This document shows, in pieces, positions 1 through 7,772 of a stretch of DNA of 64,000 nt. Each line of letters opens with the position of its first letter. Positions within the stretch are counted from its first letter, which is position 1. The stretch spans positions 1,612,001-1,676,000 of the forward strand of contig JBBODD010000001.1 of assembly GCA_038002745.1 (NCBI GenBank), written 5' to 3'. The translations under genes and the position numbers were made by a program. Source of the stretch: Bacillus sp. FSL H8-0547. Its GTDB lineage: Bacteria; Bacillota; Bacilli; Bacillales; Bacillaceae. The notes under the pieces were generated by a model. The model searched no databases and had not been told where the DNA came from. It was given only the letters and a program-made list of their open reading frames with translations.

Positions 1-21
1 AAAAGAAGAATAAAGGCCTTA

Positions 22-56
22 GGGGACGCAGTGTCATGCGTTCCCTCATTTTTTAT
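22..56 (+). terminator. Rho-independent terminator of a gene outside the window
   Basis: A 9-bp stem (GGGGACGCA against TGCGTTCCC, one G-U pair) with a 6-nt loop is followed by a T-rich tract. It would end a plus-strand transcript entering from before position 1. Confidence 0.7.
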
Positions 57-427
57 ACAGATGCTGTCAGCCGTCATAGTACACAAAAACTTTAAATAAC
101 ATTTCTGAAAGTGACTGCATGACACTCTAATTTCCATGCTTTATATGGTTAACACCAAGGTTAAGTGAAAATCAGATTGTGATAAAAGATAGAGGCGTGT
201 CTAAAGTCTGAATGATAAAGAGGTTCTATTTCCTTATATCCTAAAAAAAACCCCTCGTTAACCGGGATTTTTGAATCTTCTCCTTTGTAAATTTAGTAAA
301 ATGACTGGTCTATAAATACATTTTCAACGTTATTTCAATGATTAAATTCATTTTTTTACATGTTTTATATAAAAAAACAGGAGTTAAATCCTGGTCCTAT
401 CCCGGGATTTTACATTTCCCAACAGAT
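57..427. other. AT-rich intergenic region without a gene
   Basis: No reading frame with a ribosome binding site is seen here. The stretch is AT rich and holds two imperfect hairpins, near 251-272 and 380-413, each containing a CCCGGG-like core next to A or T runs. They could be weak terminators, but neither is convincing. Confidence 0.4.
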
Positions 428-463
428 AAATGGTGCCTACTCAAATGAGTAAGCACCATTTTT
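428..463 (-). terminator. Terminator after ohr, likely bidirectional
   Basis: A 14-bp stem with one mismatch (AATGGTGC..TACTC against GAGTA.GCACCATT) and an AAAT loop lies 8 nt beyond the ohr stop. T runs on both strands allow termination in either direction. Confidence 0.8.
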
Positions 464-471
464 ATAAGAAT

Positions 472-897
472 TTAAGCCTGCGCTTCAAGCGTCACATCAA
501 TATTTCCTCTTGTCGCCTTTGAATACGGGCAGAATTCATGAGCTTTATGCACAAGATCTTCAAGCTTGTCCTTTTCAATGCCGGTTCCCTTTACGTCGAG
601 TTTTACCGCGAGCTTGAAGCCTCCGTCCGACTCGTCTTTCAGAAAGCTGACATTGGCCGTTACCTCAGAATCAAACTTCACTTTTTCTTTTCTTGCCATA
701 TGCTGAAGGGCGCCGTCGAAGCAGGCCGCATATCCCGCTGCAAACAGCTGCTCAGGATTTGTTGCATTCGGCACTCTGTCTGCTCTCGGTGAGCCCGGCA
801 TGGCAATATCCATGTTGATGACATCATTGGATGAATGGACTTTTCCTTCCCGTCCGCCTACTGCTGTAACTGATGTAGTAAATAACGCTTCTGACAT
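472..897 (-). CDS. ohr: Organic hydroperoxide resistance protein (Ohr/OsmC family)
   Basis: This is a thiol peroxidase of 141 residues that reduces organic hydroperoxides in the cytoplasm, normally recycled by lipoylated proteins. The two family cysteines are present: Cys59 in the AACFDGAL motif and Cys123 in the FCPYS motif. Arg16 and Glu49 sit where the active-site Arg and Glu of known Ohr proteins lie. The start was set at the ATG preceded by GGGAGT; an upstream in-frame ATG has no ribosome binding site. It is transcribed alone, with terminators on both sides. The usual ohrR repressor gene is not adjacent and no classical OhrR operator was recognised. Sure of the family; the ohrA or ohrB paralogue cannot be told. 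Confidence 0.9.
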   Translation of the reverse strand: MSEALFTTSVTAVGGREGKVHSSNDVINMDIAMPGSPRADRVPNATNPEQLFAAGYAACFDGALQHMARKEKVKFDSEVTANVSFLKDESDGGFKLAVKLDVKGTGIEKDKLEDLVHKAHEFCPYSKATRGNIDVTLEAQA

Positions 898-981
898 GTT
901 CCATACTCCCTTTCGTATTAAAACTTTCTTGCTCTTTTTTATATACCCTCTCATACGAAAACTATTCGTTCGAGTGTGCAT

Positions 982-1012
982 AAAAAAAGCATTCCTTCAA
1001 AAGAAGAAATGC
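982..1012 (-). terminator. Terminator after the AI-2E family gene
   Basis: On the minus strand GCATTTCTTC and GAAGGAATGC form a 10-bp stem (one G-U) with a TTTT loop, followed by seven T. It begins 2 nt after the stop of the upstream gene. Confidence 0.85.
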
Positions 1013-1013
1013 A

Positions 1014-2159
1014 TTAATCAATCCTTTTCTGCTCATACATGTTGCTACGGATCTTCATCCATTCAAAAAGATGAGTCACTATGACTTTGAGCACGGCATA
1101 TCCAGGTACAGCAAGAATAATTCCGATAACGCCGAAAAGATTTCCAGCCGTCAAAATCACGAAAATAATCGTTATCGGGTGGATATGAAGGTTCCGCCCC
1201 ATAATCTGCGGAGAAATAAATTTCCCTTCGATCAGCTGAACGACGGTCCATACGATGATCAGCTTCAGAACCATAAACGGTGAAGTGACAAGCGCAATAA
1301 TAAAAGCGGGTGTAATCGCAATCGCCGGTCCAAGATACGGGACAACGCTTGTAAATGCCGCAATCAGGGCAAGAAGGGAAGCATATTCCAGACCGATAAT
1401 CAGAAAACCGACATACATAAGCGCTCCAATGCAGAAGCTGACGATGATCTGGCCGCGGATGTAGGAACTGATCTGCTGGTTCATTTCATGCATGACCTTA
1501 AATGAAGAGCTTCTCAGGTTGACAGGCAAAAATTTCAGAACGTACGGTCCAAGTTTTTTGCCGTCCTTTAAAAGATAGAACAAAATGAACGGCAGCGTGA
1601 CAATCGCCAGAATAAAATCCTTTACAATGCCGACAATATTCCCGATTCCTGCAAACATGTTGTTGATGATGGTAGATGCCTGTTCAGACACCTGCCTGGA
1701 TAAATCCGCTACATTAATGTTCAGCGTTTTTTGCGCCTGAAACACAAATTCGCTTCCGACCACCTGCATGACGAGCAGTTCCACATCCCTTGTGTACTGA
1801 GGGAAACTGTCAATCAGGCTCAGAACCTGCGTCTTTAAAAACGGGATGACCGACACAATCAGAATCGTGAGGAGCCCTGCAATCACAACAAACAAAAGTA
1901 AGATCGAATAAACTCTCCGTACTCCCTTCCGCTCAAAAAAATTCACCACCGGATTCAGCAGATAATACACAATCGATGCCAGAACAATCGGCAGAAGGAT
2001 GGTTTTAATAAGCACTTCAATTGGCGTAAAAATAAACGATACCTGCATAAAGACAAGAATGTTTAATCCAATCAAAAGCAGAATCAGAAGAAACAGAACA
2101 AATCTATTATTAAGGATAAACCTCTTAAACGTACCTACTCTCGGGCTTGCCTGCTTCAT
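1014..2159 (-). CDS. AI-2E family transporter (UPF0118 membrane protein)
   Basis: This is a 381-residue polytopic membrane protein with about eight hydrophobic segments. The first pair follows a short basic N terminus (FKRFILNNR), and the central half is soluble and amphipathic, as in the TqsA/YtvI/YueF family. Members are permease-like; some act as autoinducer-2 exporters or Na+/H+ antiporters, so the substrate here is unknown. The start is the ATG with GGAGG six to seven bases upstream; an in-frame ATG 13 codons earlier has no such site and lies beside the promoter -10. It is a single-gene unit between two terminators. YueF, YdbI and YubA are related paralogues; I cannot decide which is the orthologue. 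Confidence 0.85.
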   Translation of the reverse strand: MKQASPRVGTFKRFILNNRFVLFLLILLLIGLNILVFMQVSFIFTPIEVLIKTILLPIVLASIVYYLLNPVVNFFERKGVRRVYSILLLFVVIAGLLTILIVSVIPFLKTQVLSLIDSFPQYTRDVELLVMQVVGSEFVFQAQKTLNINVADLSRQVSEQASTIINNMFAGIGNIVGIVKDFILAIVTLPFILFYLLKDGKKLGPYVLKFLPVNLRSSSFKVMHEMNQQISSYIRGQIIVSFCIGALMYVGFLIIGLEYASLLALIAAFTSVVPYLGPAIAITPAFIIALVTSPFMVLKLIIVWTVVQLIEGKFISPQIMGRNLHIHPITIIFVILTAGNLFGVIGIILAVPGYAVLKVIVTHLFEWMKIRSNMYEQKRID

Positions 2160-2206
2160 GAGTGTCCTCCATTTCTCTCTATGCACTCGAATTTTCATCT
2201 AAGCTT

Positions 2207-2236
2207 ATTATAGTGGGTTTTTTTGAAAAATGAAAA
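2207..2236 (-). promoter_or_regulatory. Probable sigma-A promoter of the AI-2E family gene
   Basis: A perfect TATAAT (2207-2212) is preceded by TTTTCA (2231-2236) at 18 bp. It lies about 48 bp before the chosen start codon. Confidence 0.5.
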
Positions 2237-2274
2237 TAGAACTCCTGATAATAAAAAGAATCTTTTCCTGCATC

Positions 2275-2305
2275 AAAAAGGACAACCCGTAAAACGGATT
2301 GCCCT
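2275..2305 (-). terminator. Terminator after the LysM-CAP gene
   Basis: A 10-bp stem (GGGCAATCCG against CGGGTTGTCC, two G-U pairs) with a TTTTA loop is followed by TTTTT on the minus strand. Confidence 0.8.
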
Positions 2306-2321
2306 GTCTCCTCCTTGTCCA

Positions 2322-2942
2322 TTATTTGCTGATAAACATCTGCGTCCAATAGTGGCCGTAAGATCCGCCTTTGGCGTACCCAACACCGATTTCCTTGAAA
2401 TTAGAAGACAGAATGTTTTTGCGGTGTCCTTCGCTGTTCATCCAGGCAGTTACAACACTTTGAGCTGTAGTCTGTCCGGCAGCAATGTTCTCACCTGCAT
2501 AGCTGTACTGAATGCCAAAGCTCTTCATCATATCAAATGGAGAGCCGTATGTAGGGGATGTGTGACTGAAGTAGTTTTTGTCACGCATATCTTCTGATTT
2601 GTACCGTGCAACACGGGCAACCTCCCAGTTGGCGGCAAGCGGCTTTAAACCGTATTTGGCACGCTCTTTATTCACAAGCGTAACCACTTCGCTTTCCATG
2701 CTTTGATAAGCGCTTCCAGAAGGGATGTTAAGAGACTGTCCTGGATAGATCATATTAGCATTCTTAACATTTGGATTGGCTTTAATCAATTCAGAAACGC
2801 CAACCTGATACTTCGATGCGATTTTCCACATCGTATCCCCGCTTTTAACTGTGTATGTACTTGCAGCACTTGCTTGACTGCTGAATCCAAAGGCCAGAGC
2901 GACAACCAACAACATAAGAGAAAAAGATTTAAGTGTTTTCAT
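2322..2942 (-). CDS. Secreted LysM and CAP (SCP-like) domain protein
   Basis: A 206-residue exported protein. Residues 1 to about 27 form a signal peptide (KSF start, hydrophobic core, Ala-Ser-Ala-Ala end). Residues 28-75 are one LysM domain (YTVKSGDTMWKIA start), which binds peptidoglycan. Residues 80-206 are a CAP domain with the YFSHTSP, GENIA and MNSEGHRKNIL motifs. It resembles the YkwD and SafA-associated CAP proteins of bacilli, found in cell wall or spore coat; the enzymatic role of bacterial CAP domains is not settled. The ATG is preceded only by AATAAAGCT, a poor ribosome binding site, yet the signal peptide makes this start secure. It is a single-gene unit upstream of the repeat array. 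Confidence 0.88.
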   Translation of the reverse strand: MKTLKSFSLMLLVVALAFGFSSQASAASTYTVKSGDTMWKIASKYQVGVSELIKANPNVKNANMIYPGQSLNIPSGSAYQSMESEVVTLVNKERAKYGLKPLAANWEVARVARYKSEDMRDKNYFSHTSPTYGSPFDMMKSFGIQYSYAGENIAAGQTTAQSVVTAWMNSEGHRKNILSSNFKEIGVGYAKGGSYGHYWTQMFISK

Positions 2943-3123
2943 AGCTTTATTTTATACGAATACTAGTTTGCAAGAATAGCGGTAGTTTTTACCGAAAAAA
3001 AGGGGTTGACTGGCGGTACTTGATTAGTCAGGAGGCAGAATGATGTGTATTATCATGTTTTTTTACATCTGAACGCGGTGCGGTAACCTAACATGCAGAG
3101 GTCCTGAATGCAAAAATGTTAGC
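2943..3123. other. Intergenic region before the repeat array
   Basis: No gene is supported. It holds a small hairpin (CGGTA with TACCG near 2979-2993) followed by an A run, and a TGACT/AGTCA inverted repeat near 3006-3030. The upstream region of the LysM-CAP gene must include its promoter; a TATAAA lies 9 nt before the ATG but no matching -35 was found. Confidence 0.35.
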
Positions 3124-3667
3124 GCACTTTCGGCCATTTCGGTCCCTTGGTTTGTGCTGTTAACTCGGGTTTAGAGCACTTTCAGCTGCGCCGGGTATCC
3201 GGTTTGTGCTCCTAACCTAGCTTTAGAGCACTTTCGGCTGCGCCGGGTATCCGGTTTGTGCTCCTAACCTAGCTTTAGAGCACTTTCGGCTGCGCCGGGT
3301 ATCCGGTTTGTGCTGCTAACTCGGCTTTACCGCACTTTGGGCTGTTCCGGATACCCGCTTTGTGCTGCTAACCCGGCTTTACCGCATTTTCTCCTGTTCC
3401 GGATACCCGCTTTGTGCTGTTAACTCTGCTTTACCGCATTTTCTCCTGTTCCGAGTACCTGGTTTGTGCTGTTAACTCGGCTTTACCGCATTTTCTCCTG
3501 TTCCGGATACCTGGTTTGTGTTGCTGACTCGGCTTAACCGCATTTTCTCCTGTTCCGGATACCTGGTTTGTGCTGCTGACTCGGCTTTACCGCATTTTCA
3601 TCAGCCACGGATACCTAGCTTGTGCTGCATCCCCCATTTAACAGCACTTTTCGTACCCAGACACCTC
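3124..3667. repeat. Tandem array of ten 52-bp units plus a partial eleventh
   Basis: Units begin at 3124, 3176, 3228, 3280, 3332, 3384, 3436, 3488, 3540 and 3592, each exactly 52 bp, with a decayed start of another at 3644. Each contains a GCAYTTT start, a central CCGG/CGGATACC-type segment, and TTTGTGCT..TAAC..GCTTTA. Units 2-4 are almost identical to each other; units 6-9 form a second subfamily with GCATTTTCTCCTGTTCC; unit 5 is intermediate; the outer units are divergent. Because 52 is not a multiple of three and stops interrupt the frames, it is non-coding. It lies between the divergently transcribed LysM-CAP gene and guaC. Function is unknown. Confidence 0.92.
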
Positions 3668-3741
3668 CTTTTTTCCATTGAAAAGGTTTACTTAACTTTG
3701 ACATCTCCCTTATTAATCTTCGTTTTTTTATCTAAAAATCT

Positions 3742-3770
3742 TTGACATAACCATACAAATGATGTAAAGT
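3742..3770 (+). promoter_or_regulatory. Sigma-A promoter of guaC
   Basis: TTGACA (3742-3747), a 17-bp spacer, then TAAAGT (3765-3770). Transcription should start near 3777, about 60 bases before the guaC ATG. Confidence 0.8.
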
Positions 3771-3775
3771 ACCAA

Positions 3776-3820
3776 ATGGACGAACAATTAAAAGTTAACA
3801 TTACAATAACATTCGTATTT
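3776..3820 (+). promoter_or_regulatory. Probable PurR operator (two inverted PurBoxes)
   Basis: CGAACAAT (3781-3788) and an inverted AAATACGAAT (read on the minus strand, 3811-3820) resemble the paired CGAAC-centred PurBoxes of the Bacillus PurR regulon, of which guaC is a known member. They lie just downstream of the promoter, where a bound repressor would block initiation. The flanking AT context matches only partly. Confidence 0.55.
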
Positions 3821-3835
3821 AGGGGTGTATTTTAG

Positions 3836-4819
3836 ATGGAAAATGTATTTGATTATGAAGATATTCAATTAATACCTGCAAAATGTGTTGTGAACAGCCG
3901 TTCTGAGTGTGACACAACCATCGCTCTTGGAAACCATACATTCAAACTTCCTGTCGTACCTGCCAATATGCAGACGATTATTGATGAAACGATTGCTGTA
4001 AATCTTGCAGAAAACGGCTACTTCTACATCATGCACCGTTTTCAGCCTGAGAAAAGAAGCGCGTTCATCCAGGATATGAAATCACGCGGCCTGATTGCTT
4101 CAATCAGCGTCGGTGTTAAAGAGGAAGAGTACGGCTTTATTGAAGAACTTGCGGCTGCCAATCTGGTGCCTGATTATATTACGATTGATATTGCCCACGG
4201 CCACTCAAATGCTGTGATTGAAATGATCAAGCATATTAAAAAGCACCTTCCTGAAAGCTTTGTCATCGCAGGCAACGTTGGAACTCCGGAAGCAGTAAGA
4301 GAGCTTGAGCACGCCGGCGCTGACGCGACAAAGGTCGGAATCGGCCCGGGCAAAGTGTGCATCACGAAAATCAAAACAGGCTTTGGAACAGGCGGCTGGC
4401 AGCTGGCTGCACTTCGCTGGTGTGCAAAGGCGGCAACGAAGCCAATCATCGCAGACGGCGGCATCCGCACACATGGAGACATTGCGAAGTCCGTTCGATT
4501 TGGAGCATCCATGGTCATGATCGGTTCCCTGTTCGCAGGACATGAGGAGTCTCCTGGCGAAACCATCGAAATGGACGGAAAGCTTTTCAAAGAATACTTC
4601 GGATCAGCTTCTGAATTCCAAAAAGGCGAAAAGAAAAATGTAGAAGGTAAAAAAATGTACGTCGAGCACAAAGGCTCACTGAAGGACACTCTCACCGAAA
4701 TGGAGCAGGACCTTCAGTCATCGATCTCCTATGCAGGCGGAACAAAACTTGATGCGATCCGCACGGTGGATTATGTTGTCGTGAAAAATTCGATCTTTAA
4801 TGGGGATAAGGTTTATTAA
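3836..4819 (+). CDS. guaC: GMP reductase
   Basis: A cytoplasmic enzyme that converts GMP to IMP with NADPH, returning guanine nucleotides to the inosine branch point. At 327 residues it has the length of the short bacterial GuaC type. It is a TIM barrel of the IMPDH/GMPR family; the catalytic Cys175 sits in the motif GIGPGKVC, with phosphate-binding segments [10 protein letters not shown] and MIGSLFAG further on. The ATG has AGGGGTG at good distance. It is the only plus-strand gene in this part of the window and is monocistronic, with its own promoter, a probable PurR site and a strong terminator. Purine starvation should therefore derepress it. Confidence 0.97.
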   Translation: MENVFDYEDIQLIPAKCVVNSRSECDTTIALGNHTFKLPVVPANMQTIIDETIAVNLAENGYFYIMHRFQPEKRSAFIQDMKSRGLIASISVGVKEEEYGFIEELAAANLVPDYITIDIAHGHSNAVIEMIKHIKKHLPESFVIAGNVGTPEAVRELEHAGADATKVGIGPGKVCITKIKTGFGTGGWQLAALRWCAKAATKPIIADGGIRTHGDIAKSVRFGASMVMIGSLFAGHEESPGETIEMDGKLFKEYFGSASEFQKGEKKNVEGKKMYVEHKGSLKDTLTEMEQDLQSSISYAGGTKLDAIRTVDYVVVKNSIFNGDKVY

Positions 4820-4826
4820 TAGCAAA

Positions 4827-4862
4827 AGGAGCAGGGCTTAAGTTCAAGCCCCGCTCCTTTTT
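4827..4862 (+). terminator. Terminator of guaC
   Basis: A 13-bp stem with one mismatch (AGGAGC.GGGCTT against AAGCCC.GCTCCT) is followed by six T. It starts 7 nt after the guaC stop. Confidence 0.9.
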
Positions 4863-4893
4863 GTATATTTAAAGAAAGATTTCAGCGAACCGG

Positions 4894-5313
4894 TTATTCA
4901 TCTCCCGTCACGATTTCAATCAGCACAGCGGAATCTTTCTCATTTAACTGAGCATACTTGTTCATAGCATCTATAACGAGTTCGACTCTGTCTTTATTCG
5001 GACTTATCCAAAGCTCATATAGAACAGCTTTCGCTATGATCCTGCTATCCTTAGATTGAAAGGTAAACCTATAATCAGCAGGACTCGCCATACTGGCTTT
5101 CGCTGTTATCCATTCCGCATCGTCCAATACTTTCCTGACCTCATCAACGTCTTTAACATTAGTAATCTCTTTGTGCACCTTATAAGTATTTTCATCGGCT
5201 ACCCGTTTTTCAACTTCAATATATTGTGATTCATAGTCAGGATCATCTACACATCCCGTTAGAAAAAATAAAACCCCTATTGTCAATATAAAGATAAACG
5301 TATGTAATCTCAT
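4894..5313 (-). CDS. Hypothetical lipoprotein
   Basis: I do not firmly recognise this 139-residue protein. Residues 1-20 are a lipoprotein signal ending in the lipobox LTGC, so Cys21 should be lipid-anchored on the outer face of the membrane. The mature part is small, charged (ESQYIEVEKRVADE) and probably mixed alpha/beta, without catalytic motifs. The C-terminal region with LYELWIS and NKYAQLNEKDS resembles what I recall of YhfM-like Bacillus lipoproteins, but this is a weak memory-based link. A clear AAGGGGGAG ribosome binding site precedes the ATG. It converges on guaC and sits beyond the glmS terminator, so it is probably its own unit. Confidence 0.75.
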   Translation of the reverse strand: MRLHTFIFILTIGVLFFLTGCVDDPDYESQYIEVEKRVADENTYKVHKEITNVKDVDEVRKVLDDAEWITAKASMASPADYRFTFQSKDSRIIAKAVLYELWISPNKDRVELVIDAMNKYAQLNEKDSAVLIEIVTGDE

Positions 5314-5369
5314 AACAACTCCCCCTTACTCACTTAGACGAAAATAGGTGACAGAAGTTCCAGAAACGA

Positions 5370-5412
5370 AAAAAAACGGAGAAGATCTTAATGACCTTCT
5401 CCGTTTTTTTTT
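5370..5412 (-). terminator. Terminator of glmS, bidirectional in form
   Basis: ACGGAGAAG pairs with CTTCTCCGT around a 10-nt loop, with A and T runs on both sides. It lies 16 nt after the glmS stop. Confidence 0.9.
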
Positions 5413-5427
5413 ATTTATCTGTATGAT

Positions 5428-7230
5428 TTACTCAACCGTCACACTCTTAGCAAGGTTACGCGGTTTATCCACGTCACAGCCTCTGTGAAGAGCTGCGTAG
5501 TAAGAGATCAATTGCAGTGGAATAACAGAAGCAAGCGGCGTCAGTTCTTCGTGTACAGCAGGAAGAACGAAACGGTCGTCTTCTTCTTCTAAGCCTTTAA
5601 GGGCGATAATGCATGGGTTGGCTCCGCGTGCTGCTACTTCTTTCACGTTTCCGCGGATGCTTAAGTTAACATGCTCCTGTGTTGCAAGCGCGATAACCGG
5701 CGTGCCGTTTTCAATCAGTGCGATTGTTCCGTGCTTAAGCTCTCCTCCGGCAAAGCCTTCTGCCTGGATGTAAGAGATTTCTTTAAGCTTCAGGGCGCCT
5801 TCAAGTCCTACATAGTAGTCGACTGAACGGCCAATGAAGAAGCAGTTGCGTGTTGTAGAAAGGTATTCGCGTGCAATGTATTCCATTTCTTCTTTTTGAT
5901 CGCAAAGGACTTCCATTGCGTTTGCGACAATACCCATTTCTTTTACGATATCAAAGCTTAGGTTAATGCCTCTTGCTTCAGCTGTAACTGCTGCAAGGAT
6001 GGCAAGTACGCCTAATTGCGCAGTATATGCTTTTGTAGAAGCAACAGCAATTTCAGGCCCTGCATGAAGCAGAAGCGTGTGGTTTGCTTCACGTGAAAGC
6101 GTAGAACCAGGTACGTTAGTGATTGTTAATGCCTGGTAGCCAAGCTCTTTAATTTGAACAAGTACGGCACGGCTGTCTGCTGTTTCACCGCTTTGTGAAA
6201 TAAAGATAAACAGCGGCTTTTCAGAAAGTATCGGCATGTTGTAAGAGAATTCACTCGCAACATGAACCTCAACAGGTTTCTTCGCCCATTTTTCAATGAA
6301 CTGTTTACCGACAAGACCGGCATGGTAGCTTGTTCCGCATGCTACGATGTAAAGGCGGTCAGCAGCATCCACTGCGTCAACAATCGCCGGATCCATCGAA
6401 AGCTTGCCTTGGTCGTCCTGATATTTTTGAATGATCTTCCGCATAACAAGCGGCTGCTCATCGATTTCTTTAAGCATGTAGTGAGGGTATGTTCCTTTTT
6501 CGATATCGCTTGCGTCAAGCTCAGCTGTATATGGAGCACGCTCAATAACTTCACCCTGAAGGTTCTTGATCGTAACAGCTTCGCGTTTCACAAGGACGAT
6601 TTCTTTATCCATTAGCTCTACAAATTGGTCTGTAACCTGCAGCATTGCCATTGCATCTGATGCAACAACATTGAAGCCGTCACCAAGACCGACTAGAAGC
6701 GGGCTTTTGTTTTTTGCAACAAAAATGGTTTCTGGATTTTGCTCATCTAAAAGGGCAATGGCGTAAGAGCCTTTTAAGATCGACAGTGTTTTGCTGAACG
6801 CTTCTTCAACATCTGCACCCTGGTTTACAAACTTCTCAATAACCTGTACCACAACTTCTGTGTCTGTGTCACTTGCAAGAGCTACGTCCTGAAGGTATTC
6901 ACGTTTAAGGCTTGAATAGTTTTCAATTACACCATTGTGTACAAGCGTAAAACGGCTTGAAGCACTTTGATGGGGATGTGAGTTGCGTTTGCTAGGGGCG
7001 CCATGAGTCGCCCAGCGAGTGTGACCGATTCCAGCTGTAGAAAGAACATTCGCATCCACTTCTTCGCGAAGAATGGCGATGCGGCCTTTTTCTTTAAACA
7101 CATGAACTCCGTCTTCATTTATTACAGCAATACCAGCTGAATCATAACCGCGGTACTCAAGCTTTTCAAGACCGCGAAGCAAAATTTCCTTTGTATCCTT
7201 TTGTCCAATATAACCAACGATTCCGCACAT
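5428..7230 (-). CDS. glmS: Glutamine--fructose-6-phosphate aminotransferase (isomerizing)
   Basis: This enzyme makes glucosamine-6-phosphate from fructose-6-phosphate and glutamine, the first step to UDP-GlcNAc for peptidoglycan and teichoic acids. The start was set so that the mature N-terminal nucleophile is Cys2 (MCGIVGYIG); it has GGGAGGA upstream and gives 600 residues, the usual length. Residues 1-220 are the class II glutaminase domain ([14 protein letters not shown]); two sugar isomerase (SIS) domains follow, with [13 protein letters not shown] in the first. The C terminus ends KSVTVE as in the family. Expression is controlled by the glmS ribozyme in the leader, so glucosamine-6-phosphate shuts it off. 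Confidence 0.97.
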   Translation of the reverse strand: MCGIVGYIGQKDTKEILLRGLEKLEYRGYDSAGIAVINEDGVHVFKEKGRIAILREEVDANVLSTAGIGHTRWATHGAPSKRNSHPHQSASSRFTLVHNGVIENYSSLKREYLQDVALASDTDTEVVVQVIEKFVNQGADVEEAFSKTLSILKGSYAIALLDEQNPETIFVAKNKSPLLVGLGDGFNVVASDAMAMLQVTDQFVELMDKEIVLVKREAVTIKNLQGEVIERAPYTAELDASDIEKGTYPHYMLKEIDEQPLVMRKIIQKYQDDQGKLSMDPAIVDAVDAADRLYIVACGTSYHAGLVGKQFIEKWAKKPVEVHVASEFSYNMPILSEKPLFIFISQSGETADSRAVLVQIKELGYQALTITNVPGSTLSREANHTLLLHAGPEIAVASTKAYTAQLGVLAILAAVTAEARGINLSFDIVKEMGIVANAMEVLCDQKEEMEYIAREYLSTTRNCFFIGRSVDYYVGLEGALKLKEISYIQAEGFAGGELKHGTIALIENGTPVIALATQEHVNLSIRGNVKEVAARGANPCIIALKGLEEEDDRFVLPAVHEELTPLASVIPLQLISYYAALHRGCDVDKPRNLAKSVTVE

Positions 7231-7254
7231 ACTAAAGTATCCTCCCATTAGGCG

Positions 7255-7294
7255 GGGGACAGGCCAAGTCTCGGGGACCTGTTAATCTGTCCCC
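7255..7294 (-). repeat. GGGGACAG/CTGTCCCC inverted repeat between ribozyme and glmS
   Basis: On the minus strand GGGGACAG (7287-7294) and CTGTCCCC (7255-7262) form a perfect 8-bp stem around 24 nt. An inner ACAGGTCCCC segment offers an alternative pairing. It lies just before the glmS ribosome binding site and is not part of the ribozyme core. It looks like a small mobile palindrome of the kind scattered in bacillar genomes. Confidence 0.6.
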
Positions 7295-7315
7295 TCACAC
7301 ATGTCTATATTTTTA

Positions 7316-7471
7316 GGTGATTACGTTCTTCCCTTTGTGCAAAAAGTTGCCTCTTTGTTTTCAGGAGAGAGCTTGCGGCTGTAATCGTCAACCGGGAGGC
7401 ATCCGCCGAACTTTCGATAATCCTCCATCCTCGTCAACTAAGCTTTTTCCGTTCTGCTTAGTTCAGGCGCT
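7316..7471 (-). promoter_or_regulatory. glmS ribozyme (glucosamine-6-phosphate riboswitch)
   Basis: The minus strand carries the conserved core: AGCGCC at 7471-7466 with self-cleavage expected between A7471 and G7470, then GAACTAAGC..GCTTAGTTGACGAGG, a GGATTATCGAAAGTTCGGC segment and GGATGCCTCCCGG. A distal GATTAC pairs with GTAATC (7319-7324); the B. subtilis version as I remember it has different bases at both places, which would be covariation. When glucosamine-6-phosphate binds it acts as the acid-base coenzyme for cleavage, and the 5'-hydroxyl mRNA is degraded by RNase J1. Confidence 0.97.
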
Positions 7472-7529
7472 TTTCGTAAAACGTACTAACTATGCTCCTT
7501 TCTCTGTCTAAAATCAAAACACAAAAGTA

Positions 7530-7558
7530 ATCTTACTATACGACAATCAAATCGTCAA
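7530..7558 (-). promoter_or_regulatory. Sigma-A promoter of the glmS ribozyme transcript
   Basis: TTGACG (7553-7558), 17-bp spacer, TAAGAT (7530-7535) on the minus strand, about 60 bp upstream of the cleavage site. Confidence 0.6.
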
Positions 7559-7729
7559 TTCGTTTTGTGATTCAGAAAGATGCACCCTTTAGTATATGAA
7601 TTACGAAAAAGATTGTTCCCCCGCTTTCATACCCTGTTCATCCGGTTTTTCAAACCTGTCGGGAGGAGACAATGAGGTATGTTTAGTATGGGGCAGCAAA
7701 TGAATGATTTATGTCTGTGAATTATAGTT

Positions 7730-7760
7730 AAAAAAGACCTGCCAGTACCGGCAGGTCTTT
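7730..7760 (-). terminator. Terminator of the cdaA-cdaR-glmM operon
   Basis: AAAGACCTGCC pairs with GGCAGGTCTTT on the minus strand with a short loop and a T run. It separates glmM from the ribozyme-controlled glmS. Confidence 0.92.
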
Positions 7761-7772
7761 CGATTTATAAGC

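Noticed and set aside
11-471. Possible small gene or mobile element at the window edge
   Set aside because: No coding frame, terminal repeats or transposase remnant; only weak hairpins are present.
898-960. OhrR operator upstream of ohr, suggested by TTTCGTAT and ATACGAAA arms
   Set aside because: The arms are more than 30 bp apart and do not resemble the TACAATT..AATTGTA operator of OhrR; no repressor gene is adjacent.
3040-3072. Ten-codon frame with GGAGG before its ATG, upstream of the repeat array
   Set aside because: Too short, hydrophobic by chance composition, no promoter at proper spacing, and no support beyond the ribosome binding site.
3124-3667. CRISPR array
   Set aside because: The units are contiguous variants of one 52-bp sequence; there are no unique spacers between constant repeats and no cas genes nearby.
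3518-3745. 75-residue frame on the plus strand across the repeat end
   Set aside because: It runs through the non-coding 52-bp units and the guaC promoter and has no ribosome binding site.
4174-4695. 173-residue minus-strand frame opposite guaC
   Set aside because: It mirrors the third-codon bias of guaC, has no ribosome binding site, and the guaC product is full length and conserved.
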